From contig NC_054538.1 of NCBI RefSeq assembly GCF_017654505.1, positions 27,919,743 to 27,983,742 on the forward strand: DNA of 64,000 nucleotides. Direction: 5' to 3'. Within the stretch, counting starts at the first letter, position 1, and the number at the start of each line of letters is the position of its first letter. The position numbers and the translations under genes were made by a program. This stretch comes from Polyodon spathula (lineage: Eukaryota > Chordata > Actinopteri > Acipenseriformes > Polyodontidae). The notes under the pieces are model-generated. The model searched no databases. It had not been told where the DNA came from and saw only the letters and a list, made by a program, of their open reading frames with translations. Positions 10,259 to 21,055 of this stretch are shown here, in pieces.

Positions 10259-13200
10259 ATACAGGCGTTTTGGTGGTTCTACCCTGTGGCGCATGGCTAT
10301 GGTAAAAGACAATCTAGCAACTTAAACTGAAGTGCTGTTCCTGAGCTTGGATGAAAACACCTTACTACATATATACTATATAAAAAAGTGAATAAATCAC
10401 AGTATATAAGTTACTTCAAAAAACCACTCATAGCATTACAAATATCATAAAATGGTAAGATGAAATTATGCACCTTGTCAGCAAGAATGCCTTATAAAAT
10501 ATTTACTCAACTGGTGAAGGAAGGTGTCCTGCTTGGACCAAGCTCCTTGGCTTTGTAAATGAAAATAAAAAAGATATATTACTCTCAATACCACATTGTG
10601 TTCAATCAGTTCCCTAGGAAATTAATTAAACTGTTTGAATATAATGGGGCTAGTATTGTTCAGTGATATGAATTGTTATTACTTGTTGACAAAATAAACT
10701 ATGAGTGAGTCAATTCGATTTACAAGTTCCACATGTGGTTTATCAGTGTCGGCAGAAAACTGGATGAACTTGAAAACAAGGTTCCTCATAACGTTGTTTT
10801 CACTTATTTAGATAAATGGTAGGTGTCTCAGTTGTGTTGCATCAGTAGGCTTTAATTTGGGGTTATCTGTAAAAAAAAAACAAAACAAACAAAAAAAACC
10901 TTGTAGGTTATTACTGCAATATTTCATCTGTGCCATTTGCAGGAATTCTTTTGTTTAAAACCTTTGCTCCTGAGAAGACTGAAGCAAAACAGTGTTTTAA
11001 TCAAGTTTGCTAACCAAAAACTGTACTTTTGAAGTCAGGCTTGAAATGTGCAGTAGTGCCTTTTCAAAACTGTGGGTCTGATCACAGTCTAGGAACTCAT
11101 CTGTTTATAGCCACAACTAATGGCTGCTTGTAACCAGGATCCTGTTAATCCTTACACAATAATTTAATGTATATAACAGATTGAAACAATTATAGGTTTA
11201 GATACACACTAGTATCTTACTGTATTGCCAAATATAGTGAGTGGTACTTTTTGTTGGAAGTGATTTATGAAAGACAAAGGGAAAGGCCACCATAGTACAG
11301 TGATGAAAACAAACTCTTGCCCTAGATGTTTTAAAACTTAAAATGATATATATCAGCCAAATTACATCGGCATCTGCAGGACCACAGATACACATCCAGC
11401 TGGAAACTAGATTTGGCTGAATCCTTAAAAATGAGATTTATTACTTTGTTTACCAGTGCATTCTAAAAATGTGAACACGGCAACAAAACATACATTTCAT
11501 ATTAATCACGTTAAGTCTTATATTGTTTGCATTTTGTATTTATCTATTTATTTATGTATATATTTGGCCATGTGGCAAAGTTAACTCTCCTTATCATGCT
11601 TCTTCTATATTGGCTTGACAATTATCACAGCTGAGTGCTGCCAATTACCACATCAATATACAAAAATAATCATAAAAATGATGACTGCAAATGACTACGT
11701 CAACATGCAATATTTCATGCAGCCATATCTTTTAGCATGAAATTATATCTCTGTAAATTAAAAAGCTCTGATAATGAAAACCAAACTACCCTAACTAAGG
11801 ACGGCTTCCATTAAACAAATTCAATTGCAAAACTAAATATTTAGTGTTTGTGTCAGTATTAGTAAGTGATTGCATGGCATGTTTTCACTGTTTGGATACA
11901 AATAAATATAGACTGTCAACCTGGAAATTGCACTAAAAAGGAAAGTCTCACAATTGTCATTTTTGGTGTGTGCCCTGGAACAGGGGCATCGGAGCCAGTG
12001 GGGGCAAGAGGGGCCGTGGCCCTCGTACTTTTTGACAAAAGGGCCCCGCATATTTCTTCCCTTGATGTTGAATTTGGATTCTCACTCACACCTCACCACT
12101 GTCAAAATTGTGTATATAACCATTTTGGAAAGTAACCAAAAATAATAATTTCATATAAAATAAGCAAAAATTAAATTAATAAAATCCTTAGTTATTATTA
12201 TTAGTAGTAATAATAGTTGTAGTAGTAGTTGTTGTTGTTGTTGCTGTTGTTGCAAACTTTAAGTAACCAGTAGACTTTAAATATATAACCTGCTTCAATA
12301 TTTGACATAGTTGTTATATTGCATTAATTTATATGAAGAAATATTCTATTCAAATTACTTATTTATATTCTTTAAACATATCCTTACTTAATTAAGGACA
12401 TATCCCCTTTTTTATGTCCAGAGACCAAAAGCTATCAAAATATAAATACTGGTTTCCTTAATCCTAAAGTCAAAGCAGCTTATCAAGTCTCCTCCAATTC
12501 CCTGCTATGCCATCAGTATAACTGATAGCATGGAGCTCTGGAGTTAATGGCCTGCAGAGGCAAAGGTATCTGGAAGGCATACTCAAGGTCAGCATGCTGT
12601 AATCCTCCACAAGCAGAAATGCTTACAGTGTAAAAAGCCCCTATGCAATTATCATTCATGTCCATCTCTGCAATCTTGATTAGCATTTATAGAGGGGGTC
12701 TTTGAGTGTCCTGGGAAACCCGAGCTGCCAAAGAAAAGCATGTGTGCACACTAGCTTCGAGAGAAGCCCTGGTCCATTGGGGTGATATTTTGCGTATTTT
12801 ATTGCATTTGTGAAGGAGAGACTTGGAAGAAGACAAATAAAAAAGTACTAGAGATGGTCAGCTTCCTGCATAACACAGTGTGGTATTGACAGTTCAATCA
12901 TGTAATGTGTTTGGTCTTATATTTACACACATTTTTATTTAGGGAATATCTTTTTAGTTGACACATTCCCTAACATTGTATAATGTTAGTTTAAAGACAT
13001 AAATAACATCTGGATCAAGTGTAAGCCAAGGACATTTTTAAAAAAAAAAAATGTTTTGCTTGCAAAGACCAGTCCTACCCAATGTACTGTAGTCAATGAG
13101 CAGGATTCATTAGTGCATGCCCCCACATCTGCTCTTTCCTTGTTTTCAAAGTTCCTGCAGTTTCGACAAACGATTGATAATTGTCATGCTCGAATATTAA

Positions 13201-13845
13201 TCCTTGCCTGACCAATTACCTTTTGTGCAAATCGCACAAAATGTCTCTTCATGAGTAGTGTGATCGATCTGTTTGCATAAAGTGCCCAGGTAGGGAATCT
13301 TGTCGGCTTTTAAGGAGTTTGCTCCATTTTGTGGGGAATGGGATAAGTTCTGCTGAGACATGCTATCTTAGTCCACGTGTTGCAAAAAAATCATAATAAT
13401 CATCTATTATTGGTTAACTGTGCAGTTTCCTACGATGCCCCTAAATCTTAGAAAAGGCATATAAAATAGACAAAAGACCATTATGTTTGACAGTTCTTTG
13501 TATTCGCATGTATAGTGAAGAGTGGAGGTCATGCTTCTGACAGGAAGAATGTAGCTGTTCCAGAACAAGTAAATGAACCCTCTGACTTTTTTTTTTCACA
13601 GGGGAATGTTGTTTTCAAGTAAACTGTTTGATAATGGCCAGTTACTGTATGTTTCTTCTGAAGATCAGTTCATTAGTGTATCATGATTGCCCCCTTCTGG
13701 TACAACAGCAGATATCAAACTCAGACAAGATACAAAGCATGCTGCAGATAGAAGATACAGTACTGTTTTCTATTGGTTATAGACAGAAGTTCCCCCCCAG
13801 AAAAGTTGTAGTTTGTGCAGATCAGTAAAAAAATTGAAACTGCCC

Positions 13846-13848
<3 letters not shown>

Positions 13849-13879
<31 letters not shown>
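13849..13879. repeat. Poly(A) tract
   Basis: An uninterrupted run of about 30 A. It is not attached to a recognisable retrocopy. Confidence 0.9.
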
Positions 13880-13883
<4 letters not shown>

Positions 13884-13918
13884 TATTTTAAGACAGTGTT
13901 TTTACTGTGGTGCCCTTT

Positions 13919-13937
13919 ATTTATTTATTTATTTATT
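13919..13937. repeat. (TTTA)n microsatellite
   Basis: A short run of TTTA units upstream of the mrps5 relic exons. Similar runs occur at about 39466-39482 and 54184-54208. Confidence 0.7.
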
Positions 13938-14079
13938 ATTGACAAAAATGTACCATTCAGTCTAAGATGTACAATACACAATAAAACACATTTCTTCAGG
14001 AGCTGTGCTAGTCATACGGTGCCTGAAATATAATTAAAAGGTTTGCATGTGTATTCTAAATGAAGTTATTTTTTCCCAG

Positions 14080-14170
14080 GTGAAAAGTGTGTTTAACATG
14101 ACCACAAAGGAGGGAAGAAAGAGATCAATCGGCACTCTCGCTGCTGTTGGAAATGGAAATGGTGCTGCAG
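14080..14170 (+). pseudogene. mrps5: mrps5 relic, exon A (donor lost)
   Basis: The acceptor is intact (TTTTTTCCCAG before 14080). Thirty codons give VKSVFNMTTKEGRKRSIG then TLAAVGNGNGAA, matching the uS5m block 'VFTMTAKEGRKKSIR...VAVGNGKGAAG'. The exon should end after GCTGCAG at 14170, with the next bases GTGAGA. Here they are ATGAGA, so the 5' splice site has lost its G. Confidence 0.8.
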
Positions 14171-14974
14171 ATGAGAGAGGAAAGAAATCCTACCTCTTAA
14201 TTATGTCTCTGAATGGTGTTTGATAAAAAAAAAAAAAGACATATACTGTGAAAATGTGCTTGTGCCTGAATAGCTTTTCAGCGTATGTTGCCTTTCACGG
14301 ACTGAAGAATATATCTGAAATGTAGCAGTAAGATTGTAAACCGATTCATGCGCCTCTTCATTGTACCGTTGGAACCATTCAAGAAAGCTGGATATGCTCA
14401 CATTCCCCCAGATTACAAAATTGAAAAATATGAAATGTTATATTTTTTTTAAAATGTCGGCTCAGTCTTACATATTGACTTTGCCGTCAGCGATACATAA
14501 ATATTTTTTGTGCTAGTAGAATTTCAATCAAATTACCAAAATACAAAACACTTTAAAGAGCAATATATACTATATATACTAAATATTATGAACCCACTTG
14601 CTCCAGATAGGTAGCAGATTACTTCATTTGTTTTAATTCTGAGATGTGCACAAAATGCTGAATGGGTTCTGCAATTTAACAACATCAAATCTGTATTTTG
14701 TGCAACAGGTATTTCCAGTTAATGTGATAACTTGTGCATGTCCCAAGGCAAACAGTAGGAAAGTAAATGAGTTGTATTGAAAACATCTAACATCTTCCTC
14801 TACTTTTGAAATTAAGCCTTGCATGTTCTCTCTGTGTACTTGTTAGTTTAGCATATCTTTCATGAGGAAGTTAATCACAATGTTCTCAATTTCAGTTTTA
14901 CAAGCGTAGTTCTGTTGTGTTACAACATGGCTTATTAGCATGTTCTTAAATACATAAGTATCTTGTCTCTCTTG

Positions 14975-15021
14975 GCTTTGCACTTGGAAAAGCAGCTGAT
15001 AGAACTACAGCTCTGAGAAAA
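14975..15021 (+). pseudogene. mrps5: mrps5 relic, exon B (acceptor lost)
   Basis: Fifteen codons, FALGKAADRTTALRK, correspond to uS5m 'FSIGKATDRMDAFRK'. The phase fits exon A (1 nt + 2 nt split codon). The two bases before the exon (14973-14974) are TG instead of AG. The donor after 15021 is a normal GTAAGA. Confidence 0.78.
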
Positions 15022-15150
15022 GTAAGACTTTTTTCAAACACTGGTATTATAAATAGATGTCAAGTGGGCACAATGAGTGTCAGATTTCCTCTGTTTTAGC
15101 TTTTTTGAGGATTTTTGTTTTAACTATTGATGCATTGTTTTGTTTTCTAG

Positions 15151-15234
15151 GCGAAGAACAGAGCTATTCAATATTTGTACTACTTTGAGAGGTACCAGAA
15201 CCAGAAAGTAAAGCAATTAAAGTACGACCTTTGA
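15151..15234 (+). pseudogene. mrps5: mrps5 relic, exon C (truncated by divergence and stop)
   Basis: A good polypyrimidine tract and TAG acceptor precede AKNRAIQYLYYFERYQNQ, which matches uS5m 'AKNRAVHHLHYIERYEDH'. The expected continuation (…FHDISLRFKRT…) is not present. The frame instead reads KVKQLKYDL and stops at TGA 15232-15234. Confidence 0.78.
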
Positions 15235-16189
15235 GAGACCTCTTTGAGTTGCTTAGGTTATGGAAACACTAATACCAATGCTTTCCCTGTGGCCATGTGT
15301 GTTTACAGCATGAGAAGTTTGTGTAGATACAGTATTGAGCTTTTTCAACACAACAGACCTGTGTACAGTTCTAGGACAGATTAACTGCGGACTGTTATTG
15401 CCGTATATTCTGGCAAAGATAACTCCACTCAGAACAGCAGACCAGTAAATGTATCTAATATTATAATATGTATATCTATGCCCATTTTAGATTTGTTTTT
15501 CAACTTAAGACTCCAGTTGATTAGTCTTTCTGTAAAGTTACCTTACTGTATAGCTTGTTAAACATAACTTGAACCAAGAGATCTGCAAAACTGAGCACTA
15601 TCTCACATGTTTACCTGGGGTGTGTTTGGGGGCGGGGTTTGTTTTTATAACCTTGTTTTCATATTTTTTAAATAGTTTATCATTATATTAATTCCAAATT
15701 CAAGAGAACAACCATCAGGATGAAGAAGCAATGCTGTATTTATTACTCTATAATTTTGTGCAATGGAAGTGAACAAGAATAAATTATTTTTTAATAAGAT
15801 GTGAAATAGACCACTTAAGCATCCAATAGTTCGGGAGAATGTGGTTTTAAAACAAGCAGTTTTTCTGTCTAAATTTACACTAGCTTATATCCTTATTAGT
15901 TTCAGCTTTCTCCAAGCGTGATGTCAGTGCTTAATGCAACGCACATAAACAAGATTAGATACTGTGGGGTAGATGTAAGGATATGTGCAAAGTGATTTGT
16001 GGGTGCAAAACCCACATAATGCTGCCATGAATCGCATTTAGCCGCTGTAAAGTCTGATTTTACCGGCCGCTAAAAATGTGCCGTATGTAAAGAACGGTGT
16101 TCATCTCGTGTTCTGCATCCACTGTAAAATTTGCACTTTGCCATCATTAATCCATTACAATTATATTGAAATGCATTCAAATGAAGGAT

Positions 16190-17135
16190 TTTGCCTTGCA
16201 CTTAGGCAATTGCTGACCCTCCAAAAACTTTACACCTCTTATACAAGGTGCAAACCATTGTAAAAGCAAGTAACTAAGAACTGTATAAAAGCACACACCT
16301 GCAGAGACCTGTCATTGGCTTCAGGATGGCTGCTGTGTTATACTTCCTGATGCGGTAACACATGGCTCTTGTTGAGGAGAGGCAGGAACACTTTTGTAGG
16401 AGAAGGGCAAGATGAAGAAGACCCTGCATATTCAATCCCAGGGTCACTTTGTTTGGGATGTCAGAGGATGTGGTGCTAAAACGTTATCTCTCACTCCGCA
16501 GGTCATCTTTGACCTACCATATTCCTTCGAATTTAAGACGCCCTCAAATTTACCACCCACAATTTGAGGAAAAAATAAAACGTCAAATAAACATGCATTT
16601 ACAAAGATACAACCACAGTTACGCTGTTGTATCGTACAAAACTGACAGAGCTTGTTTATTGTGCTGCACACTGTATAATACTCTCTGTCGCACACATACC
16701 ACCAATCACTCCACAGCATCAAGCAACAGCATTGAACTGTGGTATTGCTTGGCATGTCGAAAAATACTTTGGTCTGATCAGCATTTCCGATCTGTCCAAG
16801 CTGATACTGTTTGTTAGAAATGCTGAAATTGTAAACATTTAAATTCCTCAAGAGGCTTGGATTCTATTTTCTCAGCAGTAAGTCATGTTGCTGCTTGTGT
16901 ATTCGTGCAGACACTTTTGTTGCGTTTTCTCAGCAGTCAGTCGCATTGCTGTTTGTGTATACGGGTAGTCATATCTTTTGTTGGCAATTTTTTAATACAC
17001 GCATCCCTATACTGTACTCGAATTTAAGGCACAGGCTATTTTTGAGAACCAAAAAATTGTTAAAAAAGCCTATCTTAAATTTGAAGGAATATGGTAACAG
17101 CTGAATTGAGGGATGAGCTAGAACCCATTGTTTGA
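16190..17135 (+). pseudogene. PIF/Harbinger transposase remnant, copy 2 (with nested pogo element)
   Basis: This inverted homologue of the 3512-4040 remnant lies inside the intron between mrps5 exons C and D. Shared landmarks are the TGCAAACCATTGTA and CAGGATGGCTGCTGTG regions, the RRPCIFNPRV-like N terminus, and the frame reading SLTPQVIFDL up to 16514, which resumes after the nested element as AELRDELEPI (from about 17100). Together these give the Harbinger 'SLTPQVIFDLIAELRDELEP' signature. The downstream catalytic portion is absent. It is non-functional. The nested element at 16517-17094 inserted after this copy had landed. Confidence 0.7.
16517..17094 (-). mobile_element. pogo/Tigger-like non-autonomous element with transposase fragment
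   Basis: A 578-bp element with inverted ends CCATATTCCTTCGAATTTAAG and CTTAAATTTGAAGGAATATGG (the arms differ at one base), flanked by TA on both sides, as expected for Tc1/mariner/pogo insertions. On the minus strand, about 16812-16730, it encodes KQYQLGQIGNADQTKVFFDM followed by PSNTTVQ. This matches the 'QIGN.D.T....DMPSN.TV' block around the first catalytic Asp of pogo/Tigger DDE transposases. The rest of the transposase is deleted, so it could only have moved in trans. The empty site is visible in the other Harbinger copy near 3710. Confidence 0.75.
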
Positions 17136-17329
17136 ACTACACAACAGTAAAGAAAGGAATGAAGTTGCTGCAGAGAAGCAGCAGTCCAGCTGGACAATAA
17201 AACTTTTGGGAGGGGGGTGGGGGTGGGGATCTACAGAAAAAAATCTGGAGAAAAAAGCATAGCTTAAATTCCCCTGAGCTCGGCAAAGCTTTCTGAGCAG
17301 GATAGATTGCTGGTAAAAGTCTTTGAAAA

Positions 17330-17647
17330 ATGACAACAGGTTGGCCTTTGCAAAAGATTTTGGGATCAAGCTCTCTCAATGGTGATGGAATTCAGCTGCA
17401 TATAAATGATTCAGGCTGTCTAAAAACAGCATCCAGCTTTATGATAAAAGCAGTCTTACTAAGCTGCTTGCAGCAAGATTTCATGTGTGAAATGTTGCCT
17501 CTGCATCTGTGTTCCCTAGGACCCTGCTGTAAACAAGAGGATCCTGTTGATAAAGCATGTAGTGCTACTTTAATGTTGGAGTCTGAATCGATGTTTACAG
17601 CATTATTAGAATGGTTCAGGCATGAATACAGTGCATATGCAGATTAG
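17330..17647 (+). other. Unrecognised 105-codon open frame, probably not a gene
   Basis: Within the mrps5 relic intron there is a frame from ATG 17330 to 17647 followed by AATAAA near 17769. The product (Cys-rich middle, no domain I know) has no supporting splice sites or homology. The DNA itself is of balanced composition and may be a conserved non-coding segment. I list it only because it is the longest frame in the intron. Confidence 0.15.
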
Positions 17648-18579
17648 TTATTTTCTGTCCTGTGAAAAATGGTAGGGGTTAATATGCTGTTAGCAAATGT
17701 AGAGAACAAAGTTATGGAATCCTGTCGATTTTGTACTGTTACATAAAAACAATGTTGCTCTTTTTCACAATAAACAGTAGAGGTTTTTGACTGTTTCCCT
17801 TATATAATTTGTAAGACATTTTAAAAGGTTCAGTCAGTCTTCCTCGGTACTGCTGGTGCTCCTGTTGAAAACTGACAGCTTGAGTCACCATTGTGTTTGT
17901 TTGAGAAAAAAATTAAAATAAAATCAATCCCTATCCTACAGGAATAAATAAATACATAATTCAGCACCTTTGGTGGATTGTTTTTATGGGGCTGAACAGT
18001 CAAATGTTGAACATATTTTAAAAATAAATGAATAACTGTTAATGTTTTTTATACTGTACATGTGATTATGAGTAATTAGTGATGTCTAAATATTTTGCCT
18101 GCTGTTGGTCCTCTCATAAATGAAACAAAATCTAGTGAAGCTGTATTGTGTGCAGGTATTGCATATTGACAGCAATACAAAAGGAAACTTGATTCACTAG
18201 AGGCTGTTGGTTTTTTAACCTGAACAGACACTTCAGCTCACCTCGCACTCATAAGGATGGGCCGGTCCCATAATTTCTTTATTAATACCATAACATACAA
18301 CTCAGTTTTACATTTCCATCGATACCAGTGTTTTGTCAACAAAAAAGAAATGCAGTTTAAATCAACTGTCCTCAGAATCACTTTAGTATAAAAAAGAATA
18401 GCATTTTACAGCTGTACTGAATTCACCAAGTTGAATGTTTCATCTTTCTACCTGCATAAAATGTGCACGGTACGTAAAATTACAGCAGGTCAAACGCATA
18501 TTAACTTGTGACTGTGTTATTGTGATTTAATGTCACACAGTTATTACAATTTATAAGTCTATTTGGACCATTTCTCCAG

Positions 18580-18703
18580 GATATGGACTGCATTGACAGA
18601 TAGCTGTCATTACTATGTGCAAACTAATTGTTATGCTAAGGTTTCTGGATCAACAAATCTGCTCAATATTACAAGAGCCTTATTCCAGGGATTGGCAAAG
18701 CAG
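18580..18703 (+). pseudogene. mrps5: mrps5 relic, exon D (stop and 13-base deletion)
   Basis: The acceptor TTTCTCCAG is intact. The exon reads GYGLH, then TGA at 18594-18596 at the position of a conserved Cys codon, then QIAVITMCKLI. A gap of 13 bases relative to the family shifts the frame, after which AKVSGSTNLLNITRALFQGL and AKQ run to a normal GTAATT donor. An intact exon would be 137 bases; this one is 124. Confidence 0.82.
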
Positions 18704-20017
18704 GTAATTATTCTTTTGGGCACTGAGAATATGTATATATTTTTAATGTTATTAAAAAAAAAATTGCTTTAACTTGAATACCACATATTCTAGGTAATAC
18801 ATTACATATATAGTATGGAGAGAAATAAAAACTTGGGAACCTGGGCTAGATTCTTGAAATTGCTTTTAATCTATTTTTGGAATGTAAAAGTTACCAAACC
18901 TGAAAATCTTTGACAGACATTGGCATTTTGATTTCACAGATTCCTGTGGCTGAGGTGATTCGTTTATTTACATTGTAATATGTGTGTAAATGTGCAGCCC
19001 CTAGGATCTACACAGTCCAATGCATACAAGAGTGTTGACAAGTTGTTTGTTTCTTAGATTTTCAAATAACAATTTCCTGCTGTTTTCTGGTGTAGCCAAA
19101 ATCCCCAAACGCACACATGAGGGTTTTAATTAACTTTGCAACATTAAGCTTGTTCCACTTGCATAATGATACACAAAGATAAAAAAAGGAACAATCAATT
19201 TATATAACCATGCAAAAACCCATAAACAAAAGAACCAAGCGAAGAATAAACAGCTGCTTGTGGTGGAGTTTCAGAATGTGTGCGGGCCGCTGCCAATCAT
19301 CAGAGGACGAGATCCCAGACACGAAGCTGTACTGTCCAATGTGGTGGTGGTGGGGGGGGTATTTTGACAGAAATTAAAAGCATTTGATCATTTTAATTGG
19401 TGTATGTTTTTAATAATAAGTTGGATTAAAAACATAAGAGTTCTCACTGGAACCGGATCCTTGATATTTGAATCTGGTTCGTCGGTTCCAAAGGAGGAAC
19501 CGGTTTGCTCATCTGTAAATGAAACTACATGCCAGTACTCCTACAGTACCACGCGTAAAGCTATATTCCAGTTAATTACCCCTCATGTTCTGTTGTTGTG
19601 CACAAGCTTTTATTGAACAGCAATGATATATGGGGGGGTGGGAGTGGATTAAAATGTATGTAGGCGTTTGATTAATTTTGTGTGGCCAATTAATCGATTG
19701 CTATTTGGAGGCTTAACTGACAATCCTAGTGCACATGTATGGGATAATTAGGTCATGTTGCATTTAAACGACAGTGATTTATAGAGCGCTAAAATGGATA
19801 CAGTGTATTTACGGATGGGGTGAAAGACTTTTCAATGACTCTAGTGTAGGCTTTCCAGTTGTTTCCCACAGCTGCACTGGTATGAGTCATCAAAGAGTGA
19901 TGGTGATGAGGACTGGGATCAGTAATTGGTTCCAACATTAAAATCAGGTTGCATTTTAGTCTAGAGAAATGTAGCATAAAATATCATGCTTGAAATGTTT
20001 TTTTTGTTTGTTTTTTG
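18704..20017. other. No recognisable gene downstream of the mrps5 relic
   Basis: The last uS5m exon would be expected here. I do not see it. A fragment near 18940-18965 after a CACAG has only a faint likeness and is not called. A G-run tract lies at 19345-19360. Confidence 0.35.
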
Positions 20018-20141
20018 CTGACTGAATATGGATTAAAAAAGCTTACCTATTATACTATATATATTATATATATATATTATATATATATATTATCTATAAT
20101 ATATACATCCTGGTAAGCTTTTTTAATCCATATTCAGTCAG
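20018..20141. mobile_element. Perfect 30-bp inverted repeat around an AT core (MITE-like)
   Basis: Arms 20018-20047 and 20112-20141 are exact reverse complements over 30 bases (starting CTGACTGAATATGGATT). The 64-base centre is mostly (TA)n and self-complementary, so the whole 124 bp can fold into one cruciform. No coding capacity. It is most likely a tiny fold-back or MITE element, or a palindrome formed by replication slippage. Confidence 0.75.
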
Positions 20142-20343
20142 GATATTGGGGGATATTGTTCACAGCTGCTGTGAGCTATGTCATTAGAGACCTACAAATG
20201 TCCCCTGGAAAATTGATTAATACTGTAACAATGCTGCTTATTTTGCCAAGGTATTCTGAAGCAGTCAGCAGAACTAAATGATAAATGATCTATTTCATGA
20301 CTTGCAGCAAGATTTAAAAATAGTAAGTATAATGCGGTGGCAG

Positions 20344-20389
20344 TTTTTTTTTTTTTTTTTTTTTTTTATTCTTGCGGTTTGTGGTACTG

Positions 20390-20472
<83 letters not shown>
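20344..20472. repeat. Poly(T), (CT)n and (AT)n composite microsatellite
   Basis: A T-run at 20346-20367, then (TC)n at about 20396-20438, then (AT)n to about 20472. It generates spurious Ser/Leu and Ile/Tyr open frames. Confidence 0.95.
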
Positions 20473-20475
<3 letters not shown>

Positions 20476-20967
20476 ATATTAAACTCCTGTTAAATTCAAA
20501 ATCTAAATCATCTGAAAATATTGAATAAAAAAAGCTGCATTCAAAATGTACTGCTTAAAGCAGCTTTGCCTACTCTAGTTTGGAGCAAGGCTCTCTTTAG
20601 AGTCATCACAGTGGTAAAAATAGTGACACAAGGTTTCATGTAAGTCACTTCTTTCAAAAACTCAGTAAGGATTCATATACGGGTGGTAAAACAGCATCAT
20701 ATAGTAATATATTTTTTATAGAACTTTACATTCACTACAGAGTTCATGGAATTAATACTCCAAAATACTACATAATCCTGTTTAAGAGTAGAGTATACTA
20801 TTTGTATCTTAGAGTATATGCATTGTACATTAGGAGCACTCACTATGGCACCTCTATAACACTTTGCTGAAGGATTTTAAATATACCTGTAAAAGAATAA
20901 CTTTTCTAGCATGAGCTGAAAAGATCTGTATAATCCATATTAGGAGAACTAGTATAAAGTATTTTTT

Positions 20968-21055
<88 letters not shown>

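Larger units (their letters stand above)
7926..14079. other. Gene-poor stretch upstream of the mrps5 relic
   Basis: No intact gene is visible. By synteny the 5' exons of the decayed mrps5 should have lain here, but I cannot identify them with confidence. A weak resemblance near 12690-12730 (codons for IEG.VFECPG) to the uS5m 'GEGR.GF.WPG' segment is too short to call. The stretches about 12480-12860 and 13090-13350 have balanced composition and no repeat character, and could be conserved non-coding DNA. A hairpin lies at 10192-10258. Trinucleotide-rich (GTT/ATT)n DNA lies at about 12190-12255. Confidence 0.4.
14080..18703 (+). pseudogene. mrps5: mrps5 (mitochondrial ribosomal protein uS5m), decayed intron-containing relic
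   Basis: Four exons in order and on one strand encode consecutive blocks of the uS5m C-terminal half: VFNMTTKEGRKRSIG...AAVGNG (14080-14170), FALGKAADRTTALRK (14975-15021), AKNRAIQYLYYFERYQNQ (15151 onwards) and GYGLH.QIAVITMCKLI...AKVSGSTNLLNITRALFQGL (18580-18703). Intact protein binds mitochondrial rRNA in the small ribosomal subunit. This copy cannot make it. The exon-1 donor reads AT instead of GT, the exon-2 acceptor reads TG instead of AG, exon 3 diverges and stops at 15232-15234, and exon 4 has TGA where uS5m has Cys plus a 13-base deletion. Because introns are retained, this is a decayed gene, not a retrocopy. The final exon and the 5' half are not recognised. It is convergent with the mal genes, as I recall MRPS5 and MAL to be in human. 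Identification is by family knowledge; the lesions are seen directly. Confidence 0.82.

Noticed and set aside
18935..18970. Last exon of mrps5 (CACAG followed by a GTGGCTGAGGTGATTCG stretch)
   Set aside because: Likeness to the uS5m VVEIRE segment covers too few codons and needs indels; chance cannot be excluded.
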